DNA from: Spirochaetia bacterium UBA5763
Lineage (GTDB): Bacteria; Spirochaetota; UBA4802; UBA5550
DNA length: 64,000 bases
NCBI GenBank assembly: GCA_002418835.1
Contig: DIEX01000024.1
Coordinates: 1-64,000 of the forward strand
Direction of reading: 5' to 3'
Positions 51,581-60,556 of the stretch are shown piece by piece (position 1 is the first letter of the stretch; the number at the start of each line of letters is the position of its first letter). The notes beneath the pieces were generated by a model, which was not told where the DNA came from, did not search any database, and saw only the letters and a program-made list of their open reading frames with translations. Both the position numbers and the translations under genes were made by a program.

Positions 51581-52925
51581 TTATGTTGAACTGCCTGATC
51601 TTTCTGTGAAGATTTGTCCGTTCTATATCCAGCTGTCTCGCTGTTTCAGAAACATTACCGCCATTGTATTTCAATGCACTGATTATATAATCCCGTTCAA
51701 AAGCATCCCTCGCATCCTTAAGCGGGAGGCCGCTGAATGACAGCAATGCAGGTGTATCCCTTACTTCAGGAGTCAGATATTTCTGAAGGTCATGTTCACC
51801 TACCTCCTCGGAACTCACCATGATTACAACACGCTCAATAATATTTTTAAGCTCACGGACATTACCGGGCCACGGATATTTCTTTAAAAAATTCATTGCA
51901 TCATCGGTCAGTGATTTATCACCTGTTCCATGCTCTCTGGAAAATCTTTCCAGAAAATAGTTTATCAGGACTTCGAGGTCATCCTTTCTGTCTGTCAGGC
52001 GGGGCATATTCACAGGAATTACATTAAGCCTGTAGTATAGATCCTCACGGAACTTCCCCTGCTCAATTGCCTCTTTGATATCCACATTTGTCGCGGCTAT
52101 TACCCTTACGTCAACTGTGATTGTCTGGTTCCCGCCGACTCTTTCGAACTGCTGCTCCTGCAGAACCCTGAGAACCTTTGCCTGCGCTGAAAGGCTCATG
52201 TCGCAAACTTCATCCAGAAAAATTGTACCTCCGTCAGCAAGCTCAAATTTCCCGATCCTTTTCCCCACTGCTCCGGTAAATGAGCCTTTCTCATGCCCGA
52301 AGAGTTCACTCTCAATAAGCTCATCAGGGATAGCAGCGCAGTTCATCTTAATGAAAGGTTTATCCGCCCTGTTGGAGAGTTGGAAGATCGCCTTTGCAAC
52401 AAGCTCCTTACCTGTACCGCTCTCACCGGTTATAAGAACCCTGGCATTTGTCTTTGCAGCTCTTTTTATGATGTCGCGGATTTCAGTAATCTGCGCAGAC
52501 TCACCAATCATCTCGTCATCAACAAAAGACATCTTTTTCAGTTTCAGGTTTTCCCTTTTAAGGCGCACGTGCTCCAGGGCGTTATTTACTGATGTTACAA
52601 GCCTGTCCAGGGACGGAGGTTTTTCCAGAAAATCAAAAGCACCGAACCTTGTTGATTTGACAGCAATATCAATTGAACCGTGACCGCTAATCATTATAAC
52701 AGCGGTGCCCGCGTAAAGTTTCTTTATCCTCTCCAGAAGTTCCAGGCCGTCCATATCAGGGAGCCAGACATCCAGTATAACAAGGTCAACCTCATTCTTT
52801 TTAAGAAAGTCAGCCCCCTCCTCCCCTGTCTTGCCGGAAAAAATAACATGCCCCTCATCCTGAAGGATTGGTGACATTGTATTAATTATATTCTCTTCAT
52901 CATCAATAAGCAGTATTCTTGCCAT
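51564..52925 (-). CDS. ntrX: Sigma-54-dependent response regulator, NtrX type
   Basis: 453 residues. Receiver with D52 (VILDVWLPDMDG), AAA+ domain with Walker A GESGTGKE (about 165-172), the sigma-54 contact loop GSFTGA (Ser variant of GAFTGA), and Walker B GGTIFLDEV. The C-terminal Fis-type helix-turn-helix is NVSETARQLDIERTNLHRKI. It activates sigma-54 promoters when phosphorylated by its partner kinase. GGAG marks the ATG, which lies inside the end of ntrY (23-base overlap). rpoN is five genes upstream. Confidence 0.93.
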   Translation of the reverse strand: MARILLIDDEENIINTMSPILQDEGHVIFSGKTGEEGADFLKKNEVDLVILDVWLPDMDGLELLERIKKLYAGTAVIMISGHGSIDIAVKSTRFGAFDFLEKPPSLDRLVTSVNNALEHVRLKRENLKLKKMSFVDDEMIGESAQITEIRDIIKRAAKTNARVLITGESGTGKELVAKAIFQLSNRADKPFIKMNCAAIPDELIESELFGHEKGSFTGAVGKRIGKFELADGGTIFLDEVCDMSLSAQAKVLRVLQEQQFERVGGNQTITVDVRVIAATNVDIKEAIEQGKFREDLYYRLNVIPVNMPRLTDRKDDLEVLINYFLERFSREHGTGDKSLTDDAMNFLKKYPWPGNVRELKNIIERVVIMVSSEEVGEHDLQKYLTPEVRDTPALLSFSGLPLKDARDAFERDYIISALKYNGGNVSETARQLDIERTNLHRKIRQFNINADKL

Positions 52926-54681
52926 TAAAATCTCCTCTGTTTACAGGAAGCTTGATAATAAAATCAGCCCCCTTCCCCTCTTCCGATCGGCAGTAGATCT
53001 TGCCATCGTGTTCAAGAATGATCTTTTCAACAATTGCCAGTCCCAGGCCTGTCCCATTCTTCCCGAAGGTAAACCCGGGATCGAAAACTTTATCAATATG
53101 CTCTTTTTTAATACCGGGCCCGTTATCAATAATACGTATTACAAGATAAAACCCGTCCCTGTCCGGTTCACAGATAATTCTGATTAAACCTGTCTCACGC
53201 ATTGCCTGTATGGAATTGCTTAGTAGATTATTAAAAGCCTGTCTCATCAGAGCTCTGTCAAGCTGCAAATCATCAATAGTTTCGCTGCAATTTATTTCAA
53301 ATTTAACTTTATCATAAACCTGAAAAAGAGAAACCGCATCATTAATAATATTCCGTATATTTGAAAGCTCAGCTTTTTTTTCAGGGAGCCTGGCGAAACT
53401 ATTAAAATTACTCACCAGCCTTAGAAGTGAATTAACTTCGCTTATTATTGTCTCGCTCCCCTTCATAACTGCCTCGTCCCGTAACGGGTTCACTTCCAGC
53501 ACCAGTTTTCTCATTCTCTCAGCGGAGAGGCGTATCGGAGTAAGGGGATTTTTTATTTCATGCACAAGCTTCCTTGCCATTTCATTCCATGCTTCAAGCT
53601 TCTGCTTCTGGAACATGAACTTCTGATTCTCTTCCAGCTGCCGGGCCATGGTATTGAATGTTTCAACAAGTGAGCCGATCTCGTCATCACTCCTCTTTTC
53701 CACAGAAAGCCTGTTATTCCCCATTGCTATCTGCTTTGCAGCCTTTGAAAGCTCCATTACAGGCTGAGTGATATTGCCTGAAATATAAAGTCCTATCAGA
53801 TAAGCTATACCTATTATTATTATTGAAAGCAGCATAAGGAACGAGCCTGCACCGCTTTCAAAATATTCGCTCCTGACCTTTATCTCGCTGTAATCATTCC
53901 TGGCGTTTCTGAAAAGTTCGTCATCAGCCTTTATATCAGGGGGCACTGGTTTGCAGAGGATGACCAGCATATTATCAAATCTGAAAGCGCCGCTTATAAA
54001 ATCGAATCCGTCAACTGCCAGCCTGTCAACTTTAACACCGCTTAACGGAGCACTATTATAAAACCTGATTAGTCTGCCGGTGTCAGGTTCAAATCCTTTA
54101 ATATGGGCTTCATCAATTTTCTGCTCAGGATTTGCCGGCCTGTAAAATATGAGTTTTACACCCCTGTCTTCACTAGCGTGTATCATCCTTTCAAGCCAGA
54201 GATCAGAAGGAAGCACGCTTCCATTTCTGAAAAACAGTCTCAATGATTCAAGCTCAGCCCTCACATCACTCCCGAGCGTTATATACATATCATGAGCGAT
54301 ATTTACTGACGTATCAAGAGCCTTCATAGTCGTTGTACTGTACATCTTTGAAAGGTTTTTGCTGAAGTAGCTGCTTGATACAATAACAATAGGCATGGCG
54401 GAGAGTACAGCAATGAAGACAAAAGAGAGAGTCATCTTCTTTTTTATACTCTCCCTTATATCTATAGACTCAATATTCAGTGTACGCCTGAATGATATTA
54501 CGATAAAATAGATCCCGGCGATTACAGGGATTGTCATCAGTGTTGTGATGAAAAAATTTTCATCTATAAGCCCGGCTTCAAGCCTGCCTGGATAAAGCGC
54601 AATTACAAGCACTGTAGTAAGCAGAATTATCCCCATCAGGAAAAGAATATCCTGAAGAGAATTACTTCTGTTTTTCATCAT
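52903..54681 (-). CDS. ntrY: Nitrogen-regulation-type sensor histidine kinase, NtrY-like
   Basis: About 592 residues from ATG 54681 (GGGA in front; a TTG at 54696 is in frame). Three N-terminal membrane helices lie within about 13-103, followed by a periplasmic/extracytoplasmic region, a further helix (about 280-302), a HAMP region, HisKA with LVHEIKNPLTPIRLSAERMR (His near 374), and HATPase_c with NNLLSNSIQAMRE, DNGPGIK and GTGLGLAIVEK. The HEIKNPLTPI word and layout are those of NtrY. It phosphorylates the NtrX regulator downstream. The signal is unknown. Confidence 0.9.
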   Translation of the reverse strand: MMKNRSNSLQDILFLMGIILLTTVLVIALYPGRLEAGLIDENFFITTLMTIPVIAGIYFIVISFRRTLNIESIDIRESIKKKMTLSFVFIAVLSAMPIVIVSSSYFSKNLSKMYSTTTMKALDTSVNIAHDMYITLGSDVRAELESLRLFFRNGSVLPSDLWLERMIHASEDRGVKLIFYRPANPEQKIDEAHIKGFEPDTGRLIRFYNSAPLSGVKVDRLAVDGFDFISGAFRFDNMLVILCKPVPPDIKADDELFRNARNDYSEIKVRSEYFESGAGSFLMLLSIIIIGIAYLIGLYISGNITQPVMELSKAAKQIAMGNNRLSVEKRSDDEIGSLVETFNTMARQLEENQKFMFQKQKLEAWNEMARKLVHEIKNPLTPIRLSAERMRKLVLEVNPLRDEAVMKGSETIISEVNSLLRLVSNFNSFARLPEKKAELSNIRNIINDAVSLFQVYDKVKFEINCSETIDDLQLDRALMRQAFNNLLSNSIQAMRETGLIRIICEPDRDGFYLVIRIIDNGPGIKKEHIDKVFDPGFTFGKNGTGLGLAIVEKIILEHDGKIYCRSEEGKGADFIIKLPVNRGDFNGKNTAY

Positions 54682-54717
54682 CTTATTTCCCGGCAAGTTT
54701 AAAACCCGGCATATCTT

Positions 54718-54981
54718 CTATACCCTGAAATCTTTCTCAATGAGATTTATCAGAAAATCCACAAGCTCCGTTTCACCTTCTCCGTGAGCCCTTATTGTAA
54801 GTTTTGACCCCGATATTATAGCGAGTCCCAGAACAGACATTATAGATTTGGCATCCGCCTCAACACTATCTTTTATCAGCATAACTTCACAGGGATACTT
54901 CATTGCCTCCCGTACAATCATCATTGCCGGACGTGCATGTATCCCGGCATCGCTGTTGACAATTACATCTTTTTCAACCAT
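54718..54981 (-). CDS. ptsH: Phosphocarrier protein HPr
   Basis: 87 residues from ATG 54981, overlapping the hprK stop by one base (TAATG). With that start the phosphorylation site falls at His15 (GIHARPAM) and the HprK target at Ser46 (ADAKSIMSVLGL), the standard HPr numbers; the longer frame from 55008 does not fit. It normally shuttles phosphate from EI. No EI, EIIA or sugar EII gene lies near, so in this window it is likely a regulatory (NPr-like) PTS carrier. Confidence 0.95.
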   Translation of the reverse strand: MVEKDVIVNSDAGIHARPAMMIVREAMKYPCEVMLIKDSVEADAKSIMSVLGLAIISGSKLTIRAHGEGETELVDFLINLIEKDFRV

Positions 54982-55925
54982 TACTTTTGTCCCTCTGTCA
55001 TAATCCATTTTTTTATCTTTTCATCAAGTTCCCGTGCGGAGTTGATCCCTATCTTCTTCAGTCTCTGGTTAAGGGCGGCTGTTTCAATAATTACAGGGAT
55101 ATTCCTACCTGGCCGTACTGGAACTGTTATATATGGCACTTCAATATCAAGTATACTGTATTTTTTGTCATCAAGTCCGAGACGGTCATACTCTTTCGCG
55201 GAATCCCACTCCTCAAGAAGAATCACCATCTCGATTCTCTTTCTGTTCCGTACTGATCTTATTCCGAATATCTCTCTGACATTGACAATACCTATACCCC
55301 TTATTTCAATGTGATGTTTCAGTATTTCAGAGCCTGCGCCCATAAGGAGAGATTCGTCGATCTTCTTGACAATTACCATATCATCAGCAACAAGCCTGTG
55401 ACCCCGCTCAATGAGTTCGAGAGCTGTTTCGCTCTTACCGACTCCGCTTTTACCTGTGAGGAGAACCCCTACACCGAAAACATCAACAAGAGTCGCATGC
55501 AGTGTAACCTGTTCAGCGAATATCTCATCAATAACATGTACAAAAAGCGTAATAAAACGAGTTGTGCCTCTTTTCGAGAGGAAGATAGGCACATTCTTTT
55601 TTTCAGCAAACTCGAGGAATAGTTTATCCGGAACATAATCATGAGTAAAAATACAGCAGAGAAGATCATAGCTGAAAAAATCGCTGTATGTTTTCATCTT
55701 CTGTTCATAAGAGAGCTGATTCATAAAAGCGGTTTCACCCTGACCGAAAATCTGGATCCTGTCATAAGCGAAATAGTCAAAAAAACCGGCCAGTGCAAGC
55801 CCGGGCCTGTTTATCTCACCGTACTTGATCTCTTTATCAAGCCCGCCTTCACCGGCATACAGTCTTAGCTGGAGGTCTATCCGTCCCTCCCCTTCTATAA
55901 AATATCTTACTGTCAGTTTTCTCAT
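54981..55925 (-). CDS. hprK: HPr kinase/phosphorylase
   Basis: 314 residues from ATG 55925 (a TTG lies one codon earlier). Conserved HATLVDVFG (His near 143) precedes the P-loop TGKSGVGKSE (about 157-166), with ERGHRLVADD after it and the signature around EIRGIGIVNVREIFG. It phosphorylates HPr Ser46 with ATP or pyrophosphate and reverses the reaction. It is followed directly by ptsH. Upstream are 340 bases containing a dispersed repeat copy, so it may have its own promoter. Confidence 0.96.
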   Translation of the reverse strand: MRKLTVRYFIEGEGRIDLQLRLYAGEGGLDKEIKYGEINRPGLALAGFFDYFAYDRIQIFGQGETAFMNQLSYEQKMKTYSDFFSYDLLCCIFTHDYVPDKLFLEFAEKKNVPIFLSKRGTTRFITLFVHVIDEIFAEQVTLHATLVDVFGVGVLLTGKSGVGKSETALELIERGHRLVADDMVIVKKIDESLLMGAGSEILKHHIEIRGIGIVNVREIFGIRSVRNRKRIEMVILLEEWDSAKEYDRLGLDDKKYSILDIEVPYITVPVRPGRNIPVIIETAALNQRLKKIGINSARELDEKIKKWIMTEGQK

Positions 55926-55970
55926 CAAATAATTACATTTCCAGTTTTATTCATAGAGTATCATACTATT

Positions 55971-56125
55971 TTACGATTGAATTAGCACCCTCTTTGTCAT
56001 TCCCGCGAAGGCGGGAACCTGTTTCTTATAAAAAAAAGAATATCCGCCGGATTTTATCCTCATGAATATGTGGACGGATATGACAGTTGGATTATTCTAA
56101 ACTAATCATTTCGTAAAAATGCATT
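55971..56125 (+). repeat. Dispersed noncoding element, copy B
   Basis: This region shares with copy A (4869-5035) ACGATTGAATTAG at the left end, then CTTTGTCATTCCCGCGAAGGC and, at the right end, ATGACAG..GATTATT..ATTTCGTAAAAATGC. The middle has diverged. It occupies the gap between hpf and hprK and leaves about 140 bases of AT-rich spacer. Confidence 0.65.
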
Positions 56126-56237
56126 AGTAAAATCCGAAATACCATATTTCCTTCATTTAATGGAATTATTATTATGAGTCGAATTCTTTCCAGTAAAAAA
56201 TATGCGGGTTTTTAAAAAAACGGAGAGGCGGGTCATT

Positions 56238-56261
56238 GGCCGGGGACGTGAATCCCCGGCC
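56238..56261 (-). terminator. Strong hairpin after hpf, possible terminator
   Basis: GGCCGGGGA (56238-56246) pairs with TCCCCGGCC (56253-56261), six-base loop, seven bases after the hpf stop. A T run occurs only about 20 bases further (56219-56213), so termination would be inefficient or needs another factor. Confidence 0.5.
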
Positions 56262-56267
56262 TGAAAT

Positions 56268-57071
56268 TCAGTACGCCGGGACTAAGACTTCAAAATTTTT
56301 GCCGCTGCGGCAGATAATATTAAAGTATCTTGTCTCTCTGTTGAAAAAAGGCATGTAACTTGTGCCGGATTTTTCAAATGAATCAAAGGCTTCATCAAAA
56401 GTCAGGTTTTTAATTGAACAGGTATTGTTTTTATTAAAACTGATCCTGGGATTAGCCGGTGATTCATCTATGATGTCAAGTTCATACTCTACAAAATTTT
56501 CAGGATTATATTCATGCTCCTTTATACTTTCGAACGGAATTTCAGCCATTCTGAATTTTCCGTCAGACTTATAAATTACCGCGTAATTTCTGTTTCCGTA
56601 ATCCTGATCTGATTTTACTTCTGTCACACCCTTTTTAAAGAGGATGTAATCCTTGTTGTTGATCTTCATCTGAAGAAAGGCCTCGATTTTATCAATCGGT
56701 TTATTGCTTACCTGATTAAGAACAGCTTCAGTCCCTTTTTCACTTGTAAAATCCATTGTGATACCGAGTTCAACTCCAAAACCTTTTCTTGACTGGATCT
56801 TCTCTTTGAATCTTGTAATCTGGTTCTCAATCTTGTCAACCAGCAGGTCAAGGGCTGAATATAGGTCATCTGCTTTCTCTCGGGCATGGAACTGTACTGA
56901 ATCACCGCTGATTGTTAATTCAGCAATATGATCAAGCTTCTCCACATACAGGATAAGGTGAATGTCAATGATCTGCTGAAAATGTTTTTCAAGCCTTGAA
57001 ATCTTCTTTTCAGCATAGTCTTTCAGCCTTTCTGATACATCAATATGTCTTCCTGTAATCTTAATCTTCAT
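56268..57071 (-). CDS. hpf: Long ribosome hibernation promoting factor with two C-terminal domains
   Basis: 267 residues from ATG 57071, which has GGGAG five bases upstream; a GTG two codons earlier is less likely. The N-terminal HPF/YfiA domain (about 1-97) starts KIKITGRHIDVSERLKDYAE and binds the 30S decoding region. The first C-terminal dimerisation-like domain (about 124-178) has KIEAFLQMKINNKDYILF and AVIYKSDGKFRMAEI. A second, diverged one (about 218-265) has LTFDEAFDSFEK and MPFFNRETR..NIICRSG.NFEVLVP. Normal long HPF has one such domain (about 180-190 residues in total). It lies between rpoN and hprK, as in many Gram-negative genomes. Confidence 0.88.
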   Translation of the reverse strand: MKIKITGRHIDVSERLKDYAEKKISRLEKHFQQIIDIHLILYVEKLDHIAELTISGDSVQFHAREKADDLYSALDLLVDKIENQITRFKEKIQSRKGFGVELGITMDFTSEKGTEAVLNQVSNKPIDKIEAFLQMKINNKDYILFKKGVTEVKSDQDYGNRNYAVIYKSDGKFRMAEIPFESIKEHEYNPENFVEYELDIIDESPANPRISFNKNNTCSIKNLTFDEAFDSFEKSGTSYMPFFNRETRYFNIICRSGKNFEVLVPAY

Positions 57072-57080
57072 AAGCACTCC

Positions 57081-58496
57081 CTATGATTTAATCATATTTA
57101 TTTTTTTTCTTTTACTTGAGGATGGGATATTGAGGACATCCCTGTATTTCGCCACTGTTCTTCTTGCGACTGTTACCCCCTTTTCTTTTAATAAAATTAC
57201 AAGTTCTTCGTCACTGTAAGGCTTCTCAGGATCTTCTCCGGCAATAACAGACTGGAGAAGGCCCTTGACTCTGTCAGAGGATTGATCTTCATCTACATCC
57301 TCTCCGGAGTTTTTAAGCCGGGATACAAAGAAATACTTGAGCTCAAAAGTTCCCCAGGAAGTCTGCACATATTTGCTGCTGCATACTCGGCTTACAGTGG
57401 ATTCGTGCACTTCAACTTCACTGGCAACGTCATGGTGAGTCAGGTATTTCAGGTTTCCGGGCCCTTTTTCAAGAAACTCTCTCTGGTGCTTCATTACTGA
57501 ACTTACTACTTTTATTATTGTTTCACGCCTCCCCTCAATATTTTTTATAAGTGCTTTTGCTGACTGAAGTTTGCTGCTGAAATAATCACGCTGCTCTCTG
57601 GTAACGCTTTTATTGTTCATCATATTCATATAATAACCGCTCAGACTGATATTCGGCAGCCAGTCGTCGTTTAATGTTATGATAATTTCTCCATCAAGAA
57701 GTTTCACATCTATGTCCGGAATTACATATTTTATATCACTTCCGGAAAAGGATCTCCCCGGAAACGGATTAAGATTCTGAAGAATCCTGCTCTTTTCAAT
57801 AATAGTGTTAAGCGGCAGCTCCATCGCCTTTGAAATATTATTATAATCCAGTTTTTCAATGTCACTGAAATGTTCAGATATCATTTTATGAAGAATAGTG
57901 TCATCCGGGAAGAAATACTCCCCCTGAACCAACAGGCTCTCACGAACACCATGGGCAGCACAGCCAACAGGATCAAAATGATTGATACTCTGAACAACAA
58001 GATTCAATTTTTCATGCTGGATCCCGGCAAGGTCCCCGTATTTTATGAAACCGTTATCATCAAGAAGAGTTATAATCTCCTCGTAAAGTTCCAGCTCATC
58101 ATTGTCGGCCGCAGTCATCCTGGCCTGCCACAGGAGATGATCCATGAGGCTCTCTCTTGTAGTTACAGCATTTTCCAGGAAAAGCCTGTTTTTATCATCC
58201 TCATCATAATTCTTTGTAATATCAGCATCATAGCTGTTTTCAGGTACATCCCCTTCAGGAGATGAGGTATTATCAGACTCATCTCCGCTAAGGTTTCTGT
58301 TTACCATATCCTCAAGGTAATCTTCAGAGCGGGGTGCTGAAACATCCTCAAGCATGGGATTTTCCAGAAATTCCTGGGATATAAGTTCTGAGAGTTCGAT
58401 GGTGGACATCTGAAGCATTTCAATAGACTGCCTCAGAGACTGTGTCATTACAAGTTTTTGCGTCTGCTTTATGTTTATGTTTAAACCTGATTTCAT
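57081..58496 (-). CDS. rpoN: RNA polymerase sigma-54 factor
   Basis: 471 residues. The N-terminal activator-interacting region is glutamine/leucine-rich (LVMTQSLRQSIEMLQMSTIE), then an acidic linker (70-110), the core-binding region (HFDPVGCAAHGVRESLLVQG) and the DNA-binding domain ending in the RpoN box ARRTVAKYRDVLNIP (usual ARRTVAKYRE). It recognises -24/-12 promoters with activators such as the NtrX protein nearby. It is followed by hpf after nine bases. Confidence 0.97.
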   Translation of the reverse strand: MKSGLNINIKQTQKLVMTQSLRQSIEMLQMSTIELSELISQEFLENPMLEDVSAPRSEDYLEDMVNRNLSGDESDNTSSPEGDVPENSYDADITKNYDEDDKNRLFLENAVTTRESLMDHLLWQARMTAADNDELELYEEIITLLDDNGFIKYGDLAGIQHEKLNLVVQSINHFDPVGCAAHGVRESLLVQGEYFFPDDTILHKMISEHFSDIEKLDYNNISKAMELPLNTIIEKSRILQNLNPFPGRSFSGSDIKYVIPDIDVKLLDGEIIITLNDDWLPNISLSGYYMNMMNNKSVTREQRDYFSSKLQSAKALIKNIEGRRETIIKVVSSVMKHQREFLEKGPGNLKYLTHHDVASEVEVHESTVSRVCSSKYVQTSWGTFELKYFFVSRLKNSGEDVDEDQSSDRVKGLLQSVIAGEDPEKPYSDEELVILLKEKGVTVARRTVAKYRDVLNIPSSSKRKKINMIKS

Positions 58497-58566
58497 TTTT
58501 ACGACCTGATCTCTTTATCTATATTAAATTTACTGATTTTCGGATAAATGTCAAATTATAAGACAG

Positions 58567-58590
58567 AAAAGCTCAGGCAACCACCTGAGC
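58567..58590 (-). terminator. Terminator of small barrel gene
   Basis: On the minus strand GCTCAGG pairs with CCTGAGC (58584-58590 and 58571-58577), then TTTT. It lies 36 bases after the stop of the 58626-59204 gene. Confidence 0.7.
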
Positions 58591-58625
58591 TAACATCCGG
58601 TAATTATAAAAAGCTGTTTTTATGG

Positions 58626-59204
58626 TCACTGATAATCACCGGCATAATCCCTGCTCCCGGTTAAATAGAATCTTATTCCAAAAGCAACCTGGTAGCCCCG
58701 TATTGAAGCATCTTCCAGTTTATTCTGATAAAAAGACGAATGATACCCTAAATCTATAAATGGGGAGATAACCTGGGTCATATCGAACTGAAGCCCTGTC
58801 CAGAAAGAGCATGCTACTCCCATATCAGAAACGTCTCCATCCTGAACCTGTTCCATTGAAGCCTCGGAATTAGACATACCCACGAGAAACGAATTTTTCC
58901 AGCTCATTCTGAGATTTCTTAATGAGGGAATATGGGGTACGTATTCAATACCAGCAAGGGCTGTAAAATGCTCATAGTCAGTCTCAGTGGTTTTATCCTT
59001 GTCCTCAGTGACAGAGGTCATAGCAGTTCTGAAAATAAAATTTAAATCTGAATTTATATCAAATCCGAGACCCAAACCGAATCCGATCTGGTTTTCCATA
59101 TCACCTGCATCAACATTTGCCCCGAAGGCATCCACAAAAATAGCAGCGAATGAATTTGCTGTTGAAATGAATAGAAATAGTATTATTGCCAGTACTTTTT
59201 TCAA
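58626..59204 (-). CDS. Small outer-membrane beta-barrel-like protein
   Basis: 192 residues: a signal peptide (MKKVLAIILFLFISTANSFA), then alternating strands with glycine and aromatic residues, resembling eight-stranded barrels. The last strand VAFGIRFYL is followed by a short polar tail (TGSRDYAGDYQ), so the terminal aromatic lies before the tail. No family is recognised. It stands alone upstream of rpoN with its own terminator. Confidence 0.65.
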   Translation of the reverse strand: MKKVLAIILFLFISTANSFAAIFVDAFGANVDAGDMENQIGFGLGLGFDINSDLNFIFRTAMTSVTEDKDKTTETDYEHFTALAGIEYVPHIPSLRNLRMSWKNSFLVGMSNSEASMEQVQDGDVSDMGVACSFWTGLQFDMTQVISPFIDLGYHSSFYQNKLEDASIRGYQVAFGIRFYLTGSRDYAGDYQ

Positions 59205-59341
59205 GTGATCACCTCATGATAAATTCGAGAGTTTAGATCAATTAAACCACAAAAGTAAACAGGAGTCAAGAAAAAGTTTTACTATTCAAACATTACTCTC
59301 TTAGCCCATGCTTTTAATAATAAATCATCCCGTCACTGAAA

Positions 59342-59740
59342 TCAGACCTGTGAGATTATACTTCTTATCTCTTCATCAATTACAGCAGCTTTACCTGTTT
59401 TCATGTTCACAAGCACGAATGTTACTTCAGCATCCACAACCTGTTTCATATCCGTTTTACAAAAGATTTTCTGGGAGAGTGTTATGCTTTTATTCCCGAT
59501 CTTTTTCAAATCAGTTATTATAACAAGAACATCATTAACACGGGCTTCGCTGAGATAACTGACATTAATATTCACCACTGTAAAAGCGAATCCCCTTGAT
59601 ATCATCTCCTTACCCACTTCAGAATCATCAAAAAGAGCCCATCTGGCCTCTTCGAGAAATTCCACATATCGCGCATTATTCACATGGGCGTAAATATCGA
59701 GATGATAACCCCTAACTTTTATTTCTATTTCACCTTTCAT
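59342..59740 (-). CDS. 4HBT acyl-CoA thioesterase (YbgC/FadM-like)
   Basis: 132 residues, a single hotdog fold. The catalytic block YAHVNNARYVEFLEEARW (about 17-34) has Asn where many members have Asp, as in FadM/YbgC variants (HVNN). The rest follows the family. It cleaves acyl-CoA thioesters. GGAGGA precedes the ATG. It may join the FadL-type and crotonase genes in lipid metabolism, but distance argues against co-regulation. Confidence 0.82.
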   Translation of the reverse strand: MKGEIEIKVRGYHLDIYAHVNNARYVEFLEEARWALFDDSEVGKEMISRGFAFTVVNINVSYLSEARVNDVLVIITDLKKIGNKSITLSQKIFCKTDMKQVVDAEVTFVLVNMKTGKAAVIDEEIRSIISQV

Positions 59741-60040
59741 TCAGTTCCTCCTGATAAAATCCGTTAAAAATTCATAAAACAGGTATTTTATTGCAACTTA
59801 TATTTATTTTTTAATACAAAATAATAAAATTTATGTCACAAAAAAATCTAACAGAGAAAAAGCTTCCCGCTAAGACGCGAAGGTGCGAAGTCCGGGTTTT
59901 TAAAGGCAGAGGTATAGGGCAGCAGAGATTCATTTATAGCTGGTGGCAGGAATAATCCCGGCTGCAAATTAAATTCTTTACATGCGGAGCGCTTTTTTTA
60001 TTATTGATACATTGAATATTGGATTTATCCGGGGATTGAA
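59741..60040. other. Intergenic region with repeat fragment
   Basis: No gene. 59856-59900 contains a 'CTAAGACGCGAAGGTGCGAAG' type fragment (here cut short) related to the 2243-2275 repeat. The rest is AT-rich and includes the leader of the lipoprotein gene. Confidence 0.5.
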
Positions 60041-60553
60041 ATGAGGAAGATTATTTTTATTTTAGCAGTATTTTTATCAGCAGCAATAATATCATGCAGT
60101 GGAGATTCCGACAGCGATGTATCTGTTGGGTACATTGACCCGGGGTTGAGTAGTGCGAAGCAAGTTTTTAATGGTAAAGAATATACTGTTGCGGGTAATT
60201 CCTGTACAACCTCCGGTGGAAGTTGCCACGCAGTTATTTTTTCTGGAGAACTTAATGATGTTACTTATTCAGGAATTGCGGCTGGAATTCCGAATTCCTC
60301 TTTTTGTCTCAAGATATACTGGACAGGCAGTTTCTATACTGGAAATCATACATATTCAAATGCTACAGTTCAGATTAATTCATCAACGTATACAGGAACT
60401 ATTACTTTAAATATTGTATCAGGCACTTCATCTGATACATCTGACAGCAGCTCAATAACATATTATACTATTACTTTCCCAAATAGTATAACAACTAGCG
60501 ACTTAGCTTATACAATCTCTACTACAGATGAAATCGTTGCATACAAATACTGA
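60041..60553 (+). CDS. Small lipoprotein, Ser/Thr-rich, unknown function
   Basis: 170 residues. The lipoprotein signal MRKIIFILAVFLSAAIISC places the acylated Cys at 19, followed by an acidic serine stretch (GDSDSDVS). The mature part is rich in S/T/Y/G with beta-strand propensity, and two cysteines (C54 and C62, SCTTSGGSC) could form a disulfide; a further Cys is near 88. No family is recognised. The gene ends four bases before the convergent cheB stop. Threonine/serine richness is unlike its neighbours. Confidence 0.7.
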   Translation: MRKIIFILAVFLSAAIISCSGDSDSDVSVGYIDPGLSSAKQVFNGKEYTVAGNSCTTSGGSCHAVIFSGELNDVTYSGIAAGIPNSSFCLKIYWTGSFYTGNHTYSNATVQINSSTYTGTITLNIVSGTSSDTSDSSSITYYTITFPNSITTSDLAYTISTTDEIVAYKY

Positions 60554-60556
60554 TAA

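Noticed and set aside
54982..55008. Longer HPr start at 55008
   Set aside because: It would put the phosphorylated His at 24; ATG 54981 gives His15 and Ser46 and couples with the hprK stop.
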